The notes under the pieces were generated by a model, which worked only from the letters and a program-made list of their open reading frames with translations, was not told where the DNA came from and did not search any database. A stretch of DNA of 64,000 bases. It comes from Paramyrothecium sp. XJ0827. Lineage: Eukaryota > Ascomycota > Sordariomycetes > Hypocreales > Stachybotryaceae. The number at the start of each line of letters is the position of its first letter. The first letter of the stretch is position 1. The stretch is from contig JAJFPB010000009.1 in the NCBI GenBank assembly GCA_020881915.1, positions 2,914,001-2,978,000 on the forward strand. The letters are read 5' to 3'. A program made the translations under genes and the position numbers. Below are positions 12,137 through 24,800 of this stretch, piece by piece.

Positions 12137-13197
12137 CTATGCCGAAGGGGGCGAAGCGGGCTTGCCCCCGCGAAGGTTGTACCATGCGGCACGCATGCGG
12201 ACACTATATTCTTGTCAGTCATGTCGCTCGGGGAACCTTCGGACAAGTGCAACTTACGCTTGTCCAATGGTGAACTCCTCCATACAGGCACTACTCAAGT
12301 CAGCCTCTTTTTCTCTTTTTCGTCAAGACACAACCAAGAATTGCACTCACTCATCGTAGTAACTCATGAAGTTGTTAAGAGGGTCCAGGCCAGGGCGGTC
12401 AGGGCACGAGTCCTGGCCGACCGGGCATCCATAGTGGTCCCTAGCTTCGGCGGGTGTGTCAAGGATCATATCGCCGACACAGCCGCACCCGCCCTCGAAG
12501 GTGTGCCAGAGATTGAACCAGTGACCGACCTCATGCGTCGCCGTGCGACCCAGGTTGTACGGGTCGAAAGAACCGCCAGGAACGCTCGAGGCGATGACGG
12601 CGCAGCCGTCGGCAATGAAGTCTTCTGAACTTGGATCAGGCACCACGTCGCCGGGAAGAGTGCAGTAGCCCAGCCACTCCATGGTGCCCATGAAGTAGAG
12701 GTTGAGCGTGTCATAACCGCCGCGGCGCAACGTTTCGCGCATGCCAAAGAAGTCACCATCGGCAGACCAGGTTGAGTTGATGGTGTACGTGGTGCTTTGG
12801 AGGTCGAAAGAGATGTTGTGTGGCGCGAAATCCTCGTTAAGGACACGCAGCTGGTCGCTGAGCATAACGTCCTAGAAGACAAGTCAAGTTAGCACCACTC
12901 ATCTTAGGCAAGGGGTTCATCAGCTCGCATGCGTACGGTAAGGTAGCCGTCTTCAACAGATTGACTTGCAGCTAGAACGTGAAAGTGCACAGGGACCACG
13001 ATGGAGTCTGGGATGTCCGACCGCGACTGGAGCGTCTCGATGCCCTCAATTCGGGACAGGTTGGCAGCGATGGCCATCTGCTCTCTCGTGGGAGGCTCAT
13101 TGCCACACCTCGGTCGCCTGAAGCCTTGAGCTGCGGCGGGCAGAGCCTGGGCGCTGAGGACGGCGAGGCCGCAAGCGACGGTCTTTTGGAACCACAT
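12137..13197 (-). CDS. secreted M43-family zinc metalloprotease (MEP1-like)
   Basis: Extracellular zinc endopeptidase of the pappalysin-like M43 family, as in fungal MEP1-type enzymes. Exons 13197-12937, 12871-12351, 12290-12258, 12203-12137; 293 residues, the usual family size. Residues 1-23 are a signal peptide. The zinc motif HEVGHWFNLWHTFEGGC (HExxHxxGxxH-type, with Leu-Trp in the turn) and the Met-turn NNFMSYYDE are intact, and paired Cys surround them. The chain ends FTIGQAVRMRAAWYN, matching the usual C-terminal helix. The intron-1 donor (GTACGC at 12936) removes an in-frame stop and gives the continuous YLT-DVMLSDQL join. A TATAAAG lies about 70 nt upstream. The GGKPASPPSA tail is an oddity, perhaps neutral. 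Confidence 0.92.
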
Positions 13198-15224
13198 TGG
13201 CAGGGCGAGGAAGGGCAGCGCGACGACTACAGAATCGTGCGCTCGTCATTACCCGGGCGGTCGGCTCTTTATACATGCGCAGTACACGCTTGTGCGGGCA
13301 GACCGCTGCGATTACGGGCCTGGGCCTGCATTTTACGGCCATGACCTTCCGCATTGGGGAGCTTGGCTATCAGCGTGCAGCTGGAGGAGCCAGGACAGGA
13401 CTAAGCGAACGGGGTCCTAGCTGTTAAACAGCAGGGATTATCTCGTGTATAAGATCCTTGCTCTCCTCCCCCTTAGCTAATTGTGGCTGAAATTTATTAT
13501 TCTCTCACCTAAAATCGAAATCATGTTCACACGGCGGGACCGCGAAAGCGATAGGAAACAAAGCGACGCGCACTATGAATCCAAAAGTGGTCTCGGTGTT
13601 TGCGCTGGAAACCAATGACTGCATGTGGTGGGGATCCGTTGGGGCTAAGGTATGAACCCAACCTAGTAATGTCCGTGGCCATTGAACATAGCCTAGCCAA
13701 CGGGACTGTCAGTCTCCCGAAGGAGAAGCTGGACTTTTATATACTAGAGGAACATGCGGTTGTTGCGATCTCTTAACTTGAGCAGGACAAGAAACTCAAT
13801 CGAGATGTCAAAACGAGCTTACCTTCTGTAGTCATGGGTTGATTACACTTCTCAAAGGAGATGTCAAGTATTCTCCATCACGTTACTTGTGTTAGCTGGT
13901 TTGCATGATTTGGTCCCGCGTTTAAGATCTCGCTGAACAAACGTGGAAAGAGGACGGGTGTCGTAGCAATGTATGTGCTTACCACAATGCGACCGTCATC
14001 TCCTTAAGGCTACCCTGTCTGTCCTCGTAGAATCTTTAGAAGTATCGCATGCTGCACTATCGTCATTCACGTCTGACACTCCAGCAAGCCGAGTTTTCAA
14101 TACCACACAAGCCTTCGGCTCTCCGCAATTCAATCACCCATACTTAATATAGCCTTCGTTTGATGTAGCGTGTTGAGAGGCTTTGCTATGAGCTTTAGTG
14201 GTACCACTGCCTCCAAGTGTTGATCAAAGCATCTTGTCAAATCACGATTGCGTTGCATGACTACGCATGACATTGGCAAAGATAGGGGTCAAGAGGATGA
14301 TCAAAAGCAATGTTCATCGTCAACGATACTAAAGGACCAAGTAATGAATAATTACCAGCGCACTGTTTTGGGGAAGAATGAAACGATCATATCGGTTTGA
14401 CATACTTGCCAATCATAAGAACGCCAGTGTTATGCGTCCTGTCTTCGCTGGATTCCTTCACAGATTTTACTCCGCAAGCAATCGAGTAGGTTGTGGACTT
14501 GGCTCTGTAGAAATGTCTTTCTTGATTGCAGCTTTTTGAATATCAAACAGGATATCTCCAATTAGATGCAAATTCTATCACTACTTCTAATCTCGCTCTG
14601 TCCGCAAAACGCACGGTAATCTCTCGGCTAGTTGGAGGTCGTCATGCTTGAAGTTTGTCAAGACGGTGAAATCCATGTACGAGCGCTTGCACCCAAACAG
14701 GGTTGAATAAATATATAGACACCAGACAGATAAAAAGTTCTTTTGAAAACGAGGAAGCAGATAAAAGCCTCTTCTTGTTTTCATAATTTCTGGGAAAAGT
14801 CTAGCTCTAGGGTAGGCTAGATTAGGTAGCTAGGGACTTACTAGAGCTTGCCTTGACCCACTCTCATTGGTAAAGTCTGCGGCCGATCTGCGGGCCTAGC
14901 TCTACCTTATCTGGAATTCGTATAGTGGAATTGGGTAATTAAAAGGATGCTGACTAACTAATTAGCAAATAAACAACAAACAAACAAACCAACGAGGAGG
15001 CCTGTTTGTTTCTTTTACTGCAAGCACTGTCCTGAGCAACAGTGTCACACCACTGCTCCCCTCAACACGGTTAGTAGCAGTGGGGTCATTGTTGATTGGA
15101 GAACAAACAACTGAGGTGTTATCATCGTAAATACGAACAACTACCTTCTCTACTCCATTCGCCAGCTTCACCATCATTTGCAAAGTCAGTCTACCATCGA
15201 CTTCGCTACAAATTTTCTTCCACC
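13198..15224. other. intergenic, no gene recognised
   Basis: About 2 kb. The left part carries the protease promoter. At 14965-15015 there are AAACAAAC-type runs followed by GTTTGTTT that could pair as an imperfect hairpin. Around 14800-14940 CTAGGTAG/CTAGCTC words recur, possibly remains of a small element; no terminal repeats or target duplication could be defined. Confidence 0.4.
13267..13273 (-). promoter_or_regulatory. putative TATA box of the M43 protease gene
   Basis: TATAAAG on the minus strand, 70-76 nt upstream of the ATG at 13197. Confidence 0.45.
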
Positions 15225-15485
15225 ATGTCTCAATTGCCGAATGAACCATGGCTAGAGATTACGGAATGTCTCTATGCTCCTATAGAGCAAGTCAGATCAC
15301 AATACGACCATGTTCCAGATGCGTACGCTGTGAGCCAGCTATTTGGCTTATCTTGGATCTCCAAACCCTTCACTGCAATTGCCCGACCCTATATCTACCG
15401 AAGCGTGGGCGAGTCATATTCAGCTGGATACCTCAGATTGCTGGAGCTGTCACGTTCCGGCCTGGGCTGGCTGGTTGGAGGATAG
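15225..15485 (+). CDS. short F-box-like ORF, probably truncated
   Basis: Frame of 86 residues beginning MSQLPNEPWLEITECL, which resembles the start of a fungal F-box (LPNEIWLEIAECL-type), and continuing LSWISKPFTAIARPYIYRSV, which matches the second F-box helix and the usual tail. Full F-box proteins continue for 200-500 residues; here the frame stops soon after LLELSRSGLGWLVGG. No downstream exon could be joined before the next gene. Most likely the 5' remnant of an F-box gene; a small expressed adaptor is possible. Confidence 0.45.
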   Translation: MSQLPNEPWLEITECLYAPIEQVRSQYDHVPDAYAVSQLFGLSWISKPFTAIARPYIYRSVGESYSAGYLRLLELSRSGLGWLVGG

Positions 15486-15735
15486 ACCCCGTCAGTGGTT
15501 CATAAACCCTTATTGTGGAGGTACCCAATGGCCGGCACAGGTAAGAAATAGACCTGATTTCAATCATGTCAAGTAGTTGATCTGTCAATACCCCTGTCCA
15601 CACATACGTAGCTGTGAGATAAAACATGGAGAAAAACCCATACGTTAATTTTTGTTCGGCTCGCAACCAGGACTAAAATAGACCTTCCTGGTCACCTTTA
15701 GAAACTCAAGAAATCTCCTCTCCCGTGTCCCATTG

Positions 15736-18700
15736 CTAGTTCCAACAGGCGGGCTTGAACTTGTCACACGTTGAAAGTCCACACATCTGCGGTGCCGGGC
15801 AGTTTCCACACCAATTGTTGCTGAGAATCTGCTCCTCTTCCAACCCTCGAATCTCTTTAGTCTCCAACTGCTGGCAGATAATGCCTTCCTTGACGTATTT
15901 GAGTGACTGAAGCTCTGGGACATAACCGTCGGCTGCTGTGAACTTGAGAAGCTCCGGATCGAAAGCTTTTTTGGAGCCGATCGCACCATTTTTACACTTG
16001 AAATGGTAGACGTCGTCGTCCGAAGCTCCGTATATCGTGTCGGCCGCCTCGCAAGTGAGGACACCGTCTTCATAGACCTGGATGTATTTGGTGTCTCCGT
16101 CAAGGGCGCAGTTGCTGGTGAACATGTGAATAGCAACACAGCGGTTCCTTGGCCCAGTAGGTGCTGGAGGAGCCGGCTGTTCTGTCTTTGGCACGGACCA
16201 CTTAGCACAGGCGCTGCCTGGCACACTCACCTCACCATGGGGACCTCCAATTATGGTCCAGCTTGTGCTAGACACGCAGGTGCCTCCAGATGGGCTGGGG
16301 GGCGGTTGCCAGACGCTCGTAGCGATCGTCGGAAAGTTTGGATCTTTCGTGAAGCTCACGCATGTAGTGACGTCCTTGCAGACGGGGTGTCGGGGATCGC
16401 CGTTGCATTGCCTGTTTGTGGTGGATGAAGCGCATATCTGCCCAACAGGCACGCCATCGCTTGTAACAGGCCCCAAGGTGGGCAGAGGACCCATATCGCC
16501 AGTTGCAAGACAGTGTGTTGTGGTGTCGCATGATTTGCCGACTCCAGCCCCTTCGCACACCAAACCAGTTGTAGACGAGATACAGTTGGTCGGCATCGGC
16601 TCAACCGGAGGCTTGGTGACGATATTGGCGGGGTCGGTGAAGTGAGGAGGTTGACCCATACGATCTGGTTTGCACCAGTAGTCCGTGCAGTATGTTCCGC
16701 AGTTAGCCGTGCAAGTCGGCGAAGGCATCCCGCTTTTGAACGAGATAACTCTGCTTCCAGCACCCCCAGGATTGGCTGGTTCTAACGGGCAGCTGTCTCC
16801 ACCACTCTGTCTGATGACCAGTGCGTTGTCATCATCGCGTGCGTCGAATCCGCGCTTCTTGGTTCCACAGCTACCCCCAGGAGTCTTGTCGCCAAGATTA
16901 ATTTGAGGACAACCTGGCGCCTGCATGTCTACCAAGCAAGAAGTGTCAGTCTTTCTAAGATGGCCGTTCCAGATAAATGGAACCCTTCGACCAAACTTGT
17001 TTCCGTTCGCCTTATCCTCATAGGCGTCGGCAGGACGGGAATCTCCGGCTCCCCTGAGAGGTCGTCGCATCTTCCAGACCAAGTCTTTTACTTTGGCGGG
17101 CGACTCTAGATCTTTTTGTAAAGGCCCTGGAAGAGCCCGGAAGTAGGCGACGAGACCGGCCACGACGGGGGCCGCTATACAGAGAAATAGGGTCAGCAAC
17201 CAGTTCCAAAGTGTCCCAAGAGTCATCTCAGTTGGGACGAAGCCATTTCGTAATTTTCTTACCCAATGATGTACCGGTTGATATGCCCATACCACCACCT
17301 GACCTAGCGACATCGACATCCTTGCCAGGGGCGTAAACCACCTCGTCATCCTTGCCCTTGCTCGTGAGCCACCTGCGGCCGAGCTTATCGGTCGATCCTG
17401 CAACGATGAGGTTTGGCAGCTCTGTTTTTGCCCAAAGTCCTGCATAGTCTGAGAGCGCATACTCAGTCCTGAAGTCTCTGTTCAGAATGTTGCCACCGCT
17501 CGTCACCAGCACCGCATTCTGTTCGTTGAGTGCCTTGAGAACATTGACTATTTCATAAAATCACCTGGTTAGTCTTTACCCACTTCAAAACCGAAGCGAT
17601 CCGTTGTGACTCACGGAAACAGTTCAAAAACCCTTGGTTCAATGTCTTGACACTGTAGGACATGACTAGAACAGACTTGTGACCGTTTTTGTTCTTAGCG
17701 ATGTCCTCAAGAGTCACCACTAGTGATTCGAGCTTTTTGAGAACCATTCCAGGCGAGCCCTTTGCTTTGGCGCCCCCCTGATCAGGGTCCTGGAAACCTT
17801 TCCAAGGATATTCGGTTTTCGGAGTTACAACCTACGCCGCATGTCAGTAGGGCTGAATCTATGACGTATCATCTGCACCGGAATACGTACAGGAATAATC
17901 TGCACCTTGTTTAAGGGGCAGATTGAAACAAGCATGGAAATTACACTGGTTCCGTGACTTTTATCCACAACTGCGGAGTCTCGCCAGATACCATAGTCCT
18001 GGGTCGTAAGCGGGTTGATTTTGGCACCCCCGAAATACTGGAATAAGCATGAGTATCAAGGTCCAATCCGTGTAAAAGCAATGGAAGAAGGCTGACGACT
18101 TACTGCGTGACTGCTCTCGTAATCCTGCTCTATGACGTAGATCTAGCCCTCCGTCAGTTAGGTATTCGATACTTCGCAGATGTTTCTGAAGTCATCAGAC
18201 CGAGTTACAGATGGGTACCTACATTTTGCCCATCGCATTCCGACTCATGGCGGCGATAGTTCCAAGTCCTCTGGGTCGTCAGGTAACCGCCGCCGGGCCT
18301 GTCCCATGTTTCTAATGGCGGCACAGATATCATTGAAGGAGCCCATGCCGAATACGCGGTTTCTAACCTCTTCTCAAACGTATTTTCCGTGTCGTTCAAA
18401 GGTGCTGTCTCCGATAGATCATCTTCCAACCAGTGATCTGCAGCTGACCTCTTGGAAGGGGACCAGCTCTTCGGTTTGACTGGTGCAGAAAAACGGTACC
18501 CATCTTCTGAGATCTAACCAAATGTCAGTATTTTTCATGCGGAACTCTACCCCAGGTCTATTGCATTTGCCCGGAAAACCTACTTTGTACTTGCTCGGAT
18601 CCTTCATCAAAACATCCACGATGTACTTTTTGTCTACCTGCGTCAGATAAAAGAAAGCTGTAAAGCCTGCAGATGGGGCAGATATCTCGTTGAAGCTCTG

Positions 18701-21700
18701 GAGCCTACTACCCACGTCCGCCTGCAGCCGCTGTCGAAGGGCGTCGAGCATCGTGTTGTGGTTCTCCGGCATTATAACGTAGTCAATAAGGTCCGGACCG
18801 CAAGTATTCGGGGCACGAATTGCCAACTCGGTACCCGCTTCCCCAGCGTTCGCTTCGTCATCCATAGTCACGCCCGTAGCCAAGGGATCAACCGCGCGTG
18901 CAGTTGGCCTGGCGCATGCCGTGGTGGTGAAGGCAGTTGAGACGTCCTCTATCTCGCAACCAACGAGCGGAAATTCGCGCGAAAAGGTTTTTGTGGCAGT
19001 AGTCTTCACCGTGCCCCCGGTGGTCGTCGTTCCGTACGATGTCGACTCGATGGTGAGCTTAGCAGTTGTCGGCTTACATGGATTTGGCCCTGGAGGCGCG
19101 CTTGGCATGGCTCCGTTGGCACCAATGGTCATTCTAGGCCACGGAGGGAGGCAAGGCAGTATTTTGCACCCCACTGTCCATCCCTTGGGCAAATCGAGTA
19201 AAGAGGGAGGCGGGGGTCCAGGGCCGATACCGCCGGGAGGTAGCACGACGTCCCAGAAATCGATTTTGATCTTGAGATCCTCAAAGGAAATACAGATCCA
19301 GAAAAACCAGATTGTGCACTTGATCCGAGTGGCGCCCGGCGGTACCGGGTCACGCTCGTCGAAGACAGGCTTTATGCTTCCAGAGGGCCATGTTGTGGGA
19401 ACAGGAGCGGTGGTCTCACCATCGTCTTCTATCCCGCTGAAGATGGGGATGTCGAAATCAGCCTCGTCTTCGTCTTCTGGTTCAAGTTCTGATTCAGGAG
19501 TTGGTGATGGCGGAGGAAGCCACGGCCATCCAGTGACAAGATCAGTCAGGCCTGAAGGGTTGGTTTGGGTTTCCAAAGGAACGCCCGCATTACTGAAGGG
19601 GGGCGGCACGACTGTTCGCCTCGTGGTCTTCCCATCCTGACCCGTCACAACGACCGTCGCCGTAGGTACCGCGAAGCTGGGCGTGAGGGTCAAGAAGCCG
19701 CCAGAGCTGTATTCGGGGCCCACATAGTAGTTGAAGAAATTGACCACCGTGACAGTTGAAGTTTGAGGGGTGGGCATGATGACGGCAGTCGTAGTGGTGC
19801 TGCCAACCTCGAGCGTTGCCGTATAGGGCTGCAACGTAATGACGGTAGGTTTCGACATGGTGCTCGGGGGGAGTACCATGATACAGGGAGCGAGACACTG
19901 CGCCGTTGGCTCCTGGTATACCTTGGGACCAATGTAGACAACTTCTCCATATCTTTCGTCGTCGGACCTAAATAATAGTCAGCACTTTCATGATACGACG
20001 AAACTGTGCATCAGGACGAGACGTACTGTTCTGATCCAGGGACCTGAAAGTCAATACTCCAAACCATAGTACCTCCGAAGCATCTCGAATTAGCCCATCT
20101 CTTCTTAGCCGCGAACGTCTCCTCATCATCATAGCCTATCCATTGGTCGTTCCAGGTAATCTGCTTCATCATCGAGTCGCTCAAGTATTTGGGAGTGAGC
20201 CCTCGTTGCTTGATCAACTGCTTGATTTCATAAAGAGACATCACTCCCTGAAACTGAGTACAAGGTCCCGGCTTGCTCGGCCCCGAGAAAGGGCATAGGA
20301 GGTCGTTGCATTTGGGATCAGCCAGTGTATATCCGCGACCATACATGGCCAGTCCAAAGTTGATTTTAGCCGGGTTGAGACCATCAAACCAAAGGGGCAC
20401 CGTATCGTTGGAAATCTCGCGGATGTCGGCTTGGCCTCGCACTTTCATACCTAGAGCTTTGACGTCCTGGTCCCATGAGCCGTGCAGATCATAGGCCATG
20501 AAGCCGAAGAAATCAACATATGGCTCCATTGCCTTGGCATCGAACCAACGCAGGTACCAATAGTCTGGCGCCAGGGTTACGCTGATGCCATATGACGTTC
20601 CCAAGACCGCACGCATCTCGCGTACCAGCGTCGCAAAGTTACGCACATCCTGCAGCTTTCGACCGCCGCGCTCAGGGGCCCCAGGATATTCCCAGTCTAG
20701 GTCAACGCCTTGAAAGCCGTACTCGTCCATATAGGCTTTGATTGAATTGATAAAAGCTGTACGGCGATCTTTCACCATGCATAAATCGCTCCAAGTGGTG
20801 TGGGTTAGTCTATCCGGATCGCTAAAGTCGAAACCTCCAGTCGCAATCCAAGTTTGGAGCTTGCCATCCTTGGAGAGAGAGGTAAACTCTTTCATCATGG
20901 CAGTATCATCCGGATGGGCTGGCGCAATTTGATATGTGAACGGATTAATCGTTGCGAAGGAGTAAAAAAGATGCGTATAACCGGTAGTATTGAGTTGCTT
21001 GGGTGAGACCTTATTGCATGCTCGCTCTCGCACATTCCAAGACTGATAGTATCCTACAGTCCTCCCGTTGCTGCTACCGCCTCCTTCGGAGCAAGAGGGC
21101 GATCCAAAGGTGGTGCAAGAGCCGTAGCCGGCTTGGCAAGGGAGCGTACCGTGTAGGGGGTCAGCGTTACCGCAATATATTTCTGTAGACTAACTTTCAT
21201 AGTTAGCATTTGCGCATCGGAAGGTCAGTAGAGCTTTCAGGTCTTACACCACACCATCCCATGGCGGAGCAGCAAAGATTCATGCCACAGGGCATGTCGG
21301 CATTCTCACTGTACTCGCCGCACATGGCAGTCGCATTGCATTGCGAGCGGCAACCATCGCCGCAGTAGTCGGGACCGTAGCCGCAAATCTTGGTTTTGCT
21401 GCAGCAGCTGCCATCCACACAGGGCCCGTCATCGCATCGAAGGGCATCGCGCTTCCCCAGTGCATGAAGTTCTCGGGCCTGCAGAAAGTGGGACGCGGTA
21501 AGCTCAGGGGACAACTGCTCTACAGCCTGAGGAAGAGGTTCTGCTGGTGCCTTGGCCGGGTTTTGGTGGGCAGGTCCGTGGAATCCCGGAGCAAACCTTT
21601 TGGAAAAGGTATGTTGAGGAGATGCATCACGTGTCTGGTTGACGATTAAGAATAGTACGCTGCAGAAAAGAATCAGAAGCCCAAGCGCAGCCCCGAGGGC

Positions 21701-21724
21701 CGAGTCTTTGACCCGGGAACGCAT
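15736..21724 (-). CDS. multidomain CBM18-GH18 chitinase fused to a subtilisin-like S8 domain
   Basis: Exons (minus): 21724-21248, 21189-20027, 19967-18584, 18513-18223, 18142-18104, 18037-17891, 17831-17615, 17547-17263, 17174-15736; all phases agree, giving 1813 residues. Residues about 9-28 form a membrane anchor or signal. Two hevein-type chitin-binding modules lie at about 97-181. A GH18 domain (about 203-546) carries GVDLDWEYP with catalytic Glu326; the upstream Asp of the motif is Gln. A Pro/Thr- and acid-rich linker follows. An S8-like domain (about 1105-1400) has HGT (His1146), GGN (Asn1259) and GTSLAAPVVAG (Ser1333), but the Asp position reads IYVIEQ (Glu1110). The Cys-rich tail has about three CxSST-type repeats. 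Start at 21724 was preferred over 21826 because a TATAAATA sits 4 nt before the latter. GH18 resembles killer-toxin-like subgroup C chitinases. Single-gene status needs transcripts. Confidence 0.85.
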
Positions 21725-21829
21725 TGAGTCCTTACAAGGAGCCCCGTCGAGATTGGGTGGTTGGCTTCGCAAATCTGTTGGAACTATCCTTATACGCTCC
21801 CAACTGACTGGTGCACCCACACTCATACA

Positions 21830-21837
21830 TATTTATA
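21830..21837 (-). promoter_or_regulatory. putative TATA box of the chitinase-protease fusion
   Basis: TATAAATA on the minus strand, 4 nt before the first in-frame ATG (21826) and about 106 nt before the second (21724). This favours the downstream ATG, which also opens straight into the hydrophobic N-terminal segment. Confidence 0.5.
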
Positions 21838-24800
21838 CATGAATTCGGGGTTTTCTTGAACTCATACTCGAGTACATTTATCGTCAACCAATATCGCACC
21901 AATCCAAAACCGTTACTAGAGTCTCCTGACGCTATCCTTTGCCCTGTCACGCTACTCTATACCCAGAGCACCGATGATGGAGTCTCGAATGTCTCCAAGT
22001 GGATTCACGTTAGATCCTGGCTTCGAAGGAGCTAAGAAGGCTTGTGTAAAAATAAGCACTACAATTCCGATTTTGCCGGATGCCAAGGCTTGTCAAATCC
22101 TGTACCTACATGCTGCCGAGACCCGTTTAGCCGCCCAGCCAACAAAACCTATAGAATTTGCCTGGGTCCCCTGTCGTAAACCCTGGCCTCACTGTCGCCA
22201 GTAGTGGAATAGATGCCAACACAGCCTCCAGCTAACTATATGATTAGCTCTTTACGTGAGGATTGTTGTTGATGTAGGATGGTAGGCCATGATGGTCGGG
22301 AAGAGGTTTCAGTTCTGTAACGGACACCGTTGATCTCTAGATTATAAAGCCTCGGGAGATTTTTCTAAGTATTAACCTCATAAGTAGTATCTCCGTGTAA
22401 GTCACTATTCTTTTCGTAGAAATACACCACCGCTTAGCGACTTCACAACAGTGGTATCAGGTTTTTCGTAGGACTGAATGCCTGTCTTCAATAATTTCTA
22501 AGTCTAATCTTTAAATGGATATGAAGTTTTGTCATGCCACAACTTAACCTATGCATGGTCTTCACTGTAAAATTCATAGCACAATCCAACTTTCTCTCTG
22601 CTTTTTCATTGAAAATCCATGAGCTTTCATGAAATGGAGCTTTCGCATAGGGACTTTGAAATGTTTTGTCAAATATACAAGAAAGATGCAAACTCGAAGA
22701 TCATGAAGGCACAGAGACTAGAACCGCAGCCATGTGAGTCAAGTATTGTGGTTATGTACCGTGTTCCACATTGTCAATCAGCACACATCTATTACCAGTC
22801 ACGTAGCTTCTTTTTTTCCTACATTTACCCAGGTCCCTGTGATCGAGAAAATTACAGCGTGCTAGCGCAAATATGATCGGGTGGTATGATGCTAAGTCAT
22901 TTAGCTAAGAAAGGATTTACTTACAAAAGATCTTCTTTCTAGGATCATGCTTCAAGAACCCGTAAACTAACCCTTATTCAGGATCAATGCCGCGAGCTAG
23001 TGGTGTTTTCCGCCACATACTATGGAAGTCGAAAAATTCGTTCTCCGCGGACGGCCCAGATGCGGCCCAGTAATACTTTTAATATGGCGGAATAGTGTGT
23101 CTCCTTCAACCATACTCATTTCAATACTTGTGATTAATTTGAGGTCTAGATTCCTGGCATTTACATCGACCCGCTCGGAGCGAGGTTTTTGAGTCTCCTG
23201 GCACATCGGATCATGCGGATCTTAGGGTCGTATGGATGAGGGTCCGTTGCAGGGATCACCATTTCGGCTGGTGCCGGCAGCACCCGGCTTGGCTTGGCTT
23301 GGCTTGGTCATTTGCCCTTCTAGTGGACTGCTCCAAATCCTTCAAGGGGCGGCTATATCGTGCCGCAGGCAGGATCGCAAGAACTAATTTAACACGAAGC
23401 CCGCTACAAGGGTTTTTGCCGCTGGGCCACATTTGTAGCATCGATAGGATGCTAACAAAAGATCCGTATGCCTTCCTCCAAAATGAATTGCAGTGGGTTC
23501 TGTCCTGGGAGATGTTAAACTACTAAAATTTGAACAGCTATTTAACGCGATTGAGTCTGATTTGGTATTGTCTCATGTTTATTAGGACATGCTTCCGCAG
23601 GATGCATTTCTCCTTGACCGGCTATTGACTCGCCTGTCTGGTAGAAAAGGAGAAACATTTTTACCTGTCGCAAAATGCCGAGGGAAGGCTAGGATGGCAA
23701 GTTTGCACTCGGCATATTGAGCCATCTTTAATGAAGCGGGTGGACGATTTGTGCTGCAGAAGCATGCTGTAAACATTTACAAGACTTTCCGAAGCCAACT
23801 GTGCCTCAACAAACATGCTTCAGTATGGGAAGACGCATTAATACCTATGGAGTGCAAAAGTAATATGGATTTGCAGCAGCGAAACAGTTCCAAGAGCTGA
23901 AGGTCGACAGGGGATTGCGTGTTAACATTGCTAGTTGTCTTCCCTTTGTAAGGATTATTAGTTGGTTAGCATCCAATAAGAAAGCTTACATACGTTCTCA
24001 GTCAATCAGAAAGCTACTCTGTTGCCTGTCCTAACGAACTTTTGGCACCATCTTTGGACTTTGTCCCACAGAAGAAAATCAACACCCTTCCAATCTCTTC
24101 AGCAGTGAGGCATTGCAACTAATATACGGATGAGGTATCTAAACTAATAGAATAGTATGAAAATAAAGATGTATGTGTCTAATGGATTAATACTCGCTCT
24201 AGATAAGACAAGAAGCCTTTGTAATTATAGTAAACCTGAAAGTATCTATAAATATCTCATAGCTAGCAAAGGCTCCCAAATATCAGCGTGAGCTAATTAA
24301 ATAATTTTACATCTCAGTCTACCAGTCGTTATGCCATTCTGGACAAGAGATATGCGAAACAAATGACATTTATAACTCGCCAACAAGTAAAAGACACTGC
24401 AAGACACTCAAAATTGGCCCCAAAATTGCCGAATGTTTACATTATAACCCACTTGCATGTTCCGCTCTCTTTTGAGAAGCGGGAAAAGAATGTAATGTCG
24501 AGAGAATAGTCTTGATTTCGTAGCTACTACAGCAGGCCTATCAGCCACAAGCCAAGGGCCATCTATGGCCTTTGAAAACTAATAAGAGCTGTCTGGATCC
24601 CTGTTGTCGGCTAAATCTCCGGCATGGAGCCGAATAGGGCGGCATTGGCACATTACCCTGCTTCCGGAGGCCCGGGAAATGCATCGGGAACGCATTCAAT
24701 GACCATATTGACCAAGTTGATACCACGACCAGAGAGGGACACCGGTATCTGCTCTAGAGAGCAAATCACAAATTCTGCTGTCCGTCGATGTTGCATTCTG

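Noticed and set aside
12101..12628. 175-codon plus-strand ORF
   Set aside because: Antisense to the conserved exon 2 of the M43 protease; composition is Arg/Ala/Val-rich as in shadow frames and it has no family motif.
14800..15015. Possible miniature inverted-repeat element (CTAG-rich words, AAACAAAC/GTTTGTTT arms)
   Set aside because: No clear terminal inverted repeats or target-site duplication could be set; kept only as a note in the intergenic entry.
18419..18513. Read-through of the GH18 exon to a stop at 18419
   Set aside because: The alternative 70-nt intron 18514-18583 has good donor, branch site and acceptor, and continues in frame into the S8 exons.
18921..19640. 239-codon plus-strand ORF
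   Set aside because: Antisense to the Pro/Thr-rich linker exon of the GH18-S8 gene; low complexity created by the linker codons.
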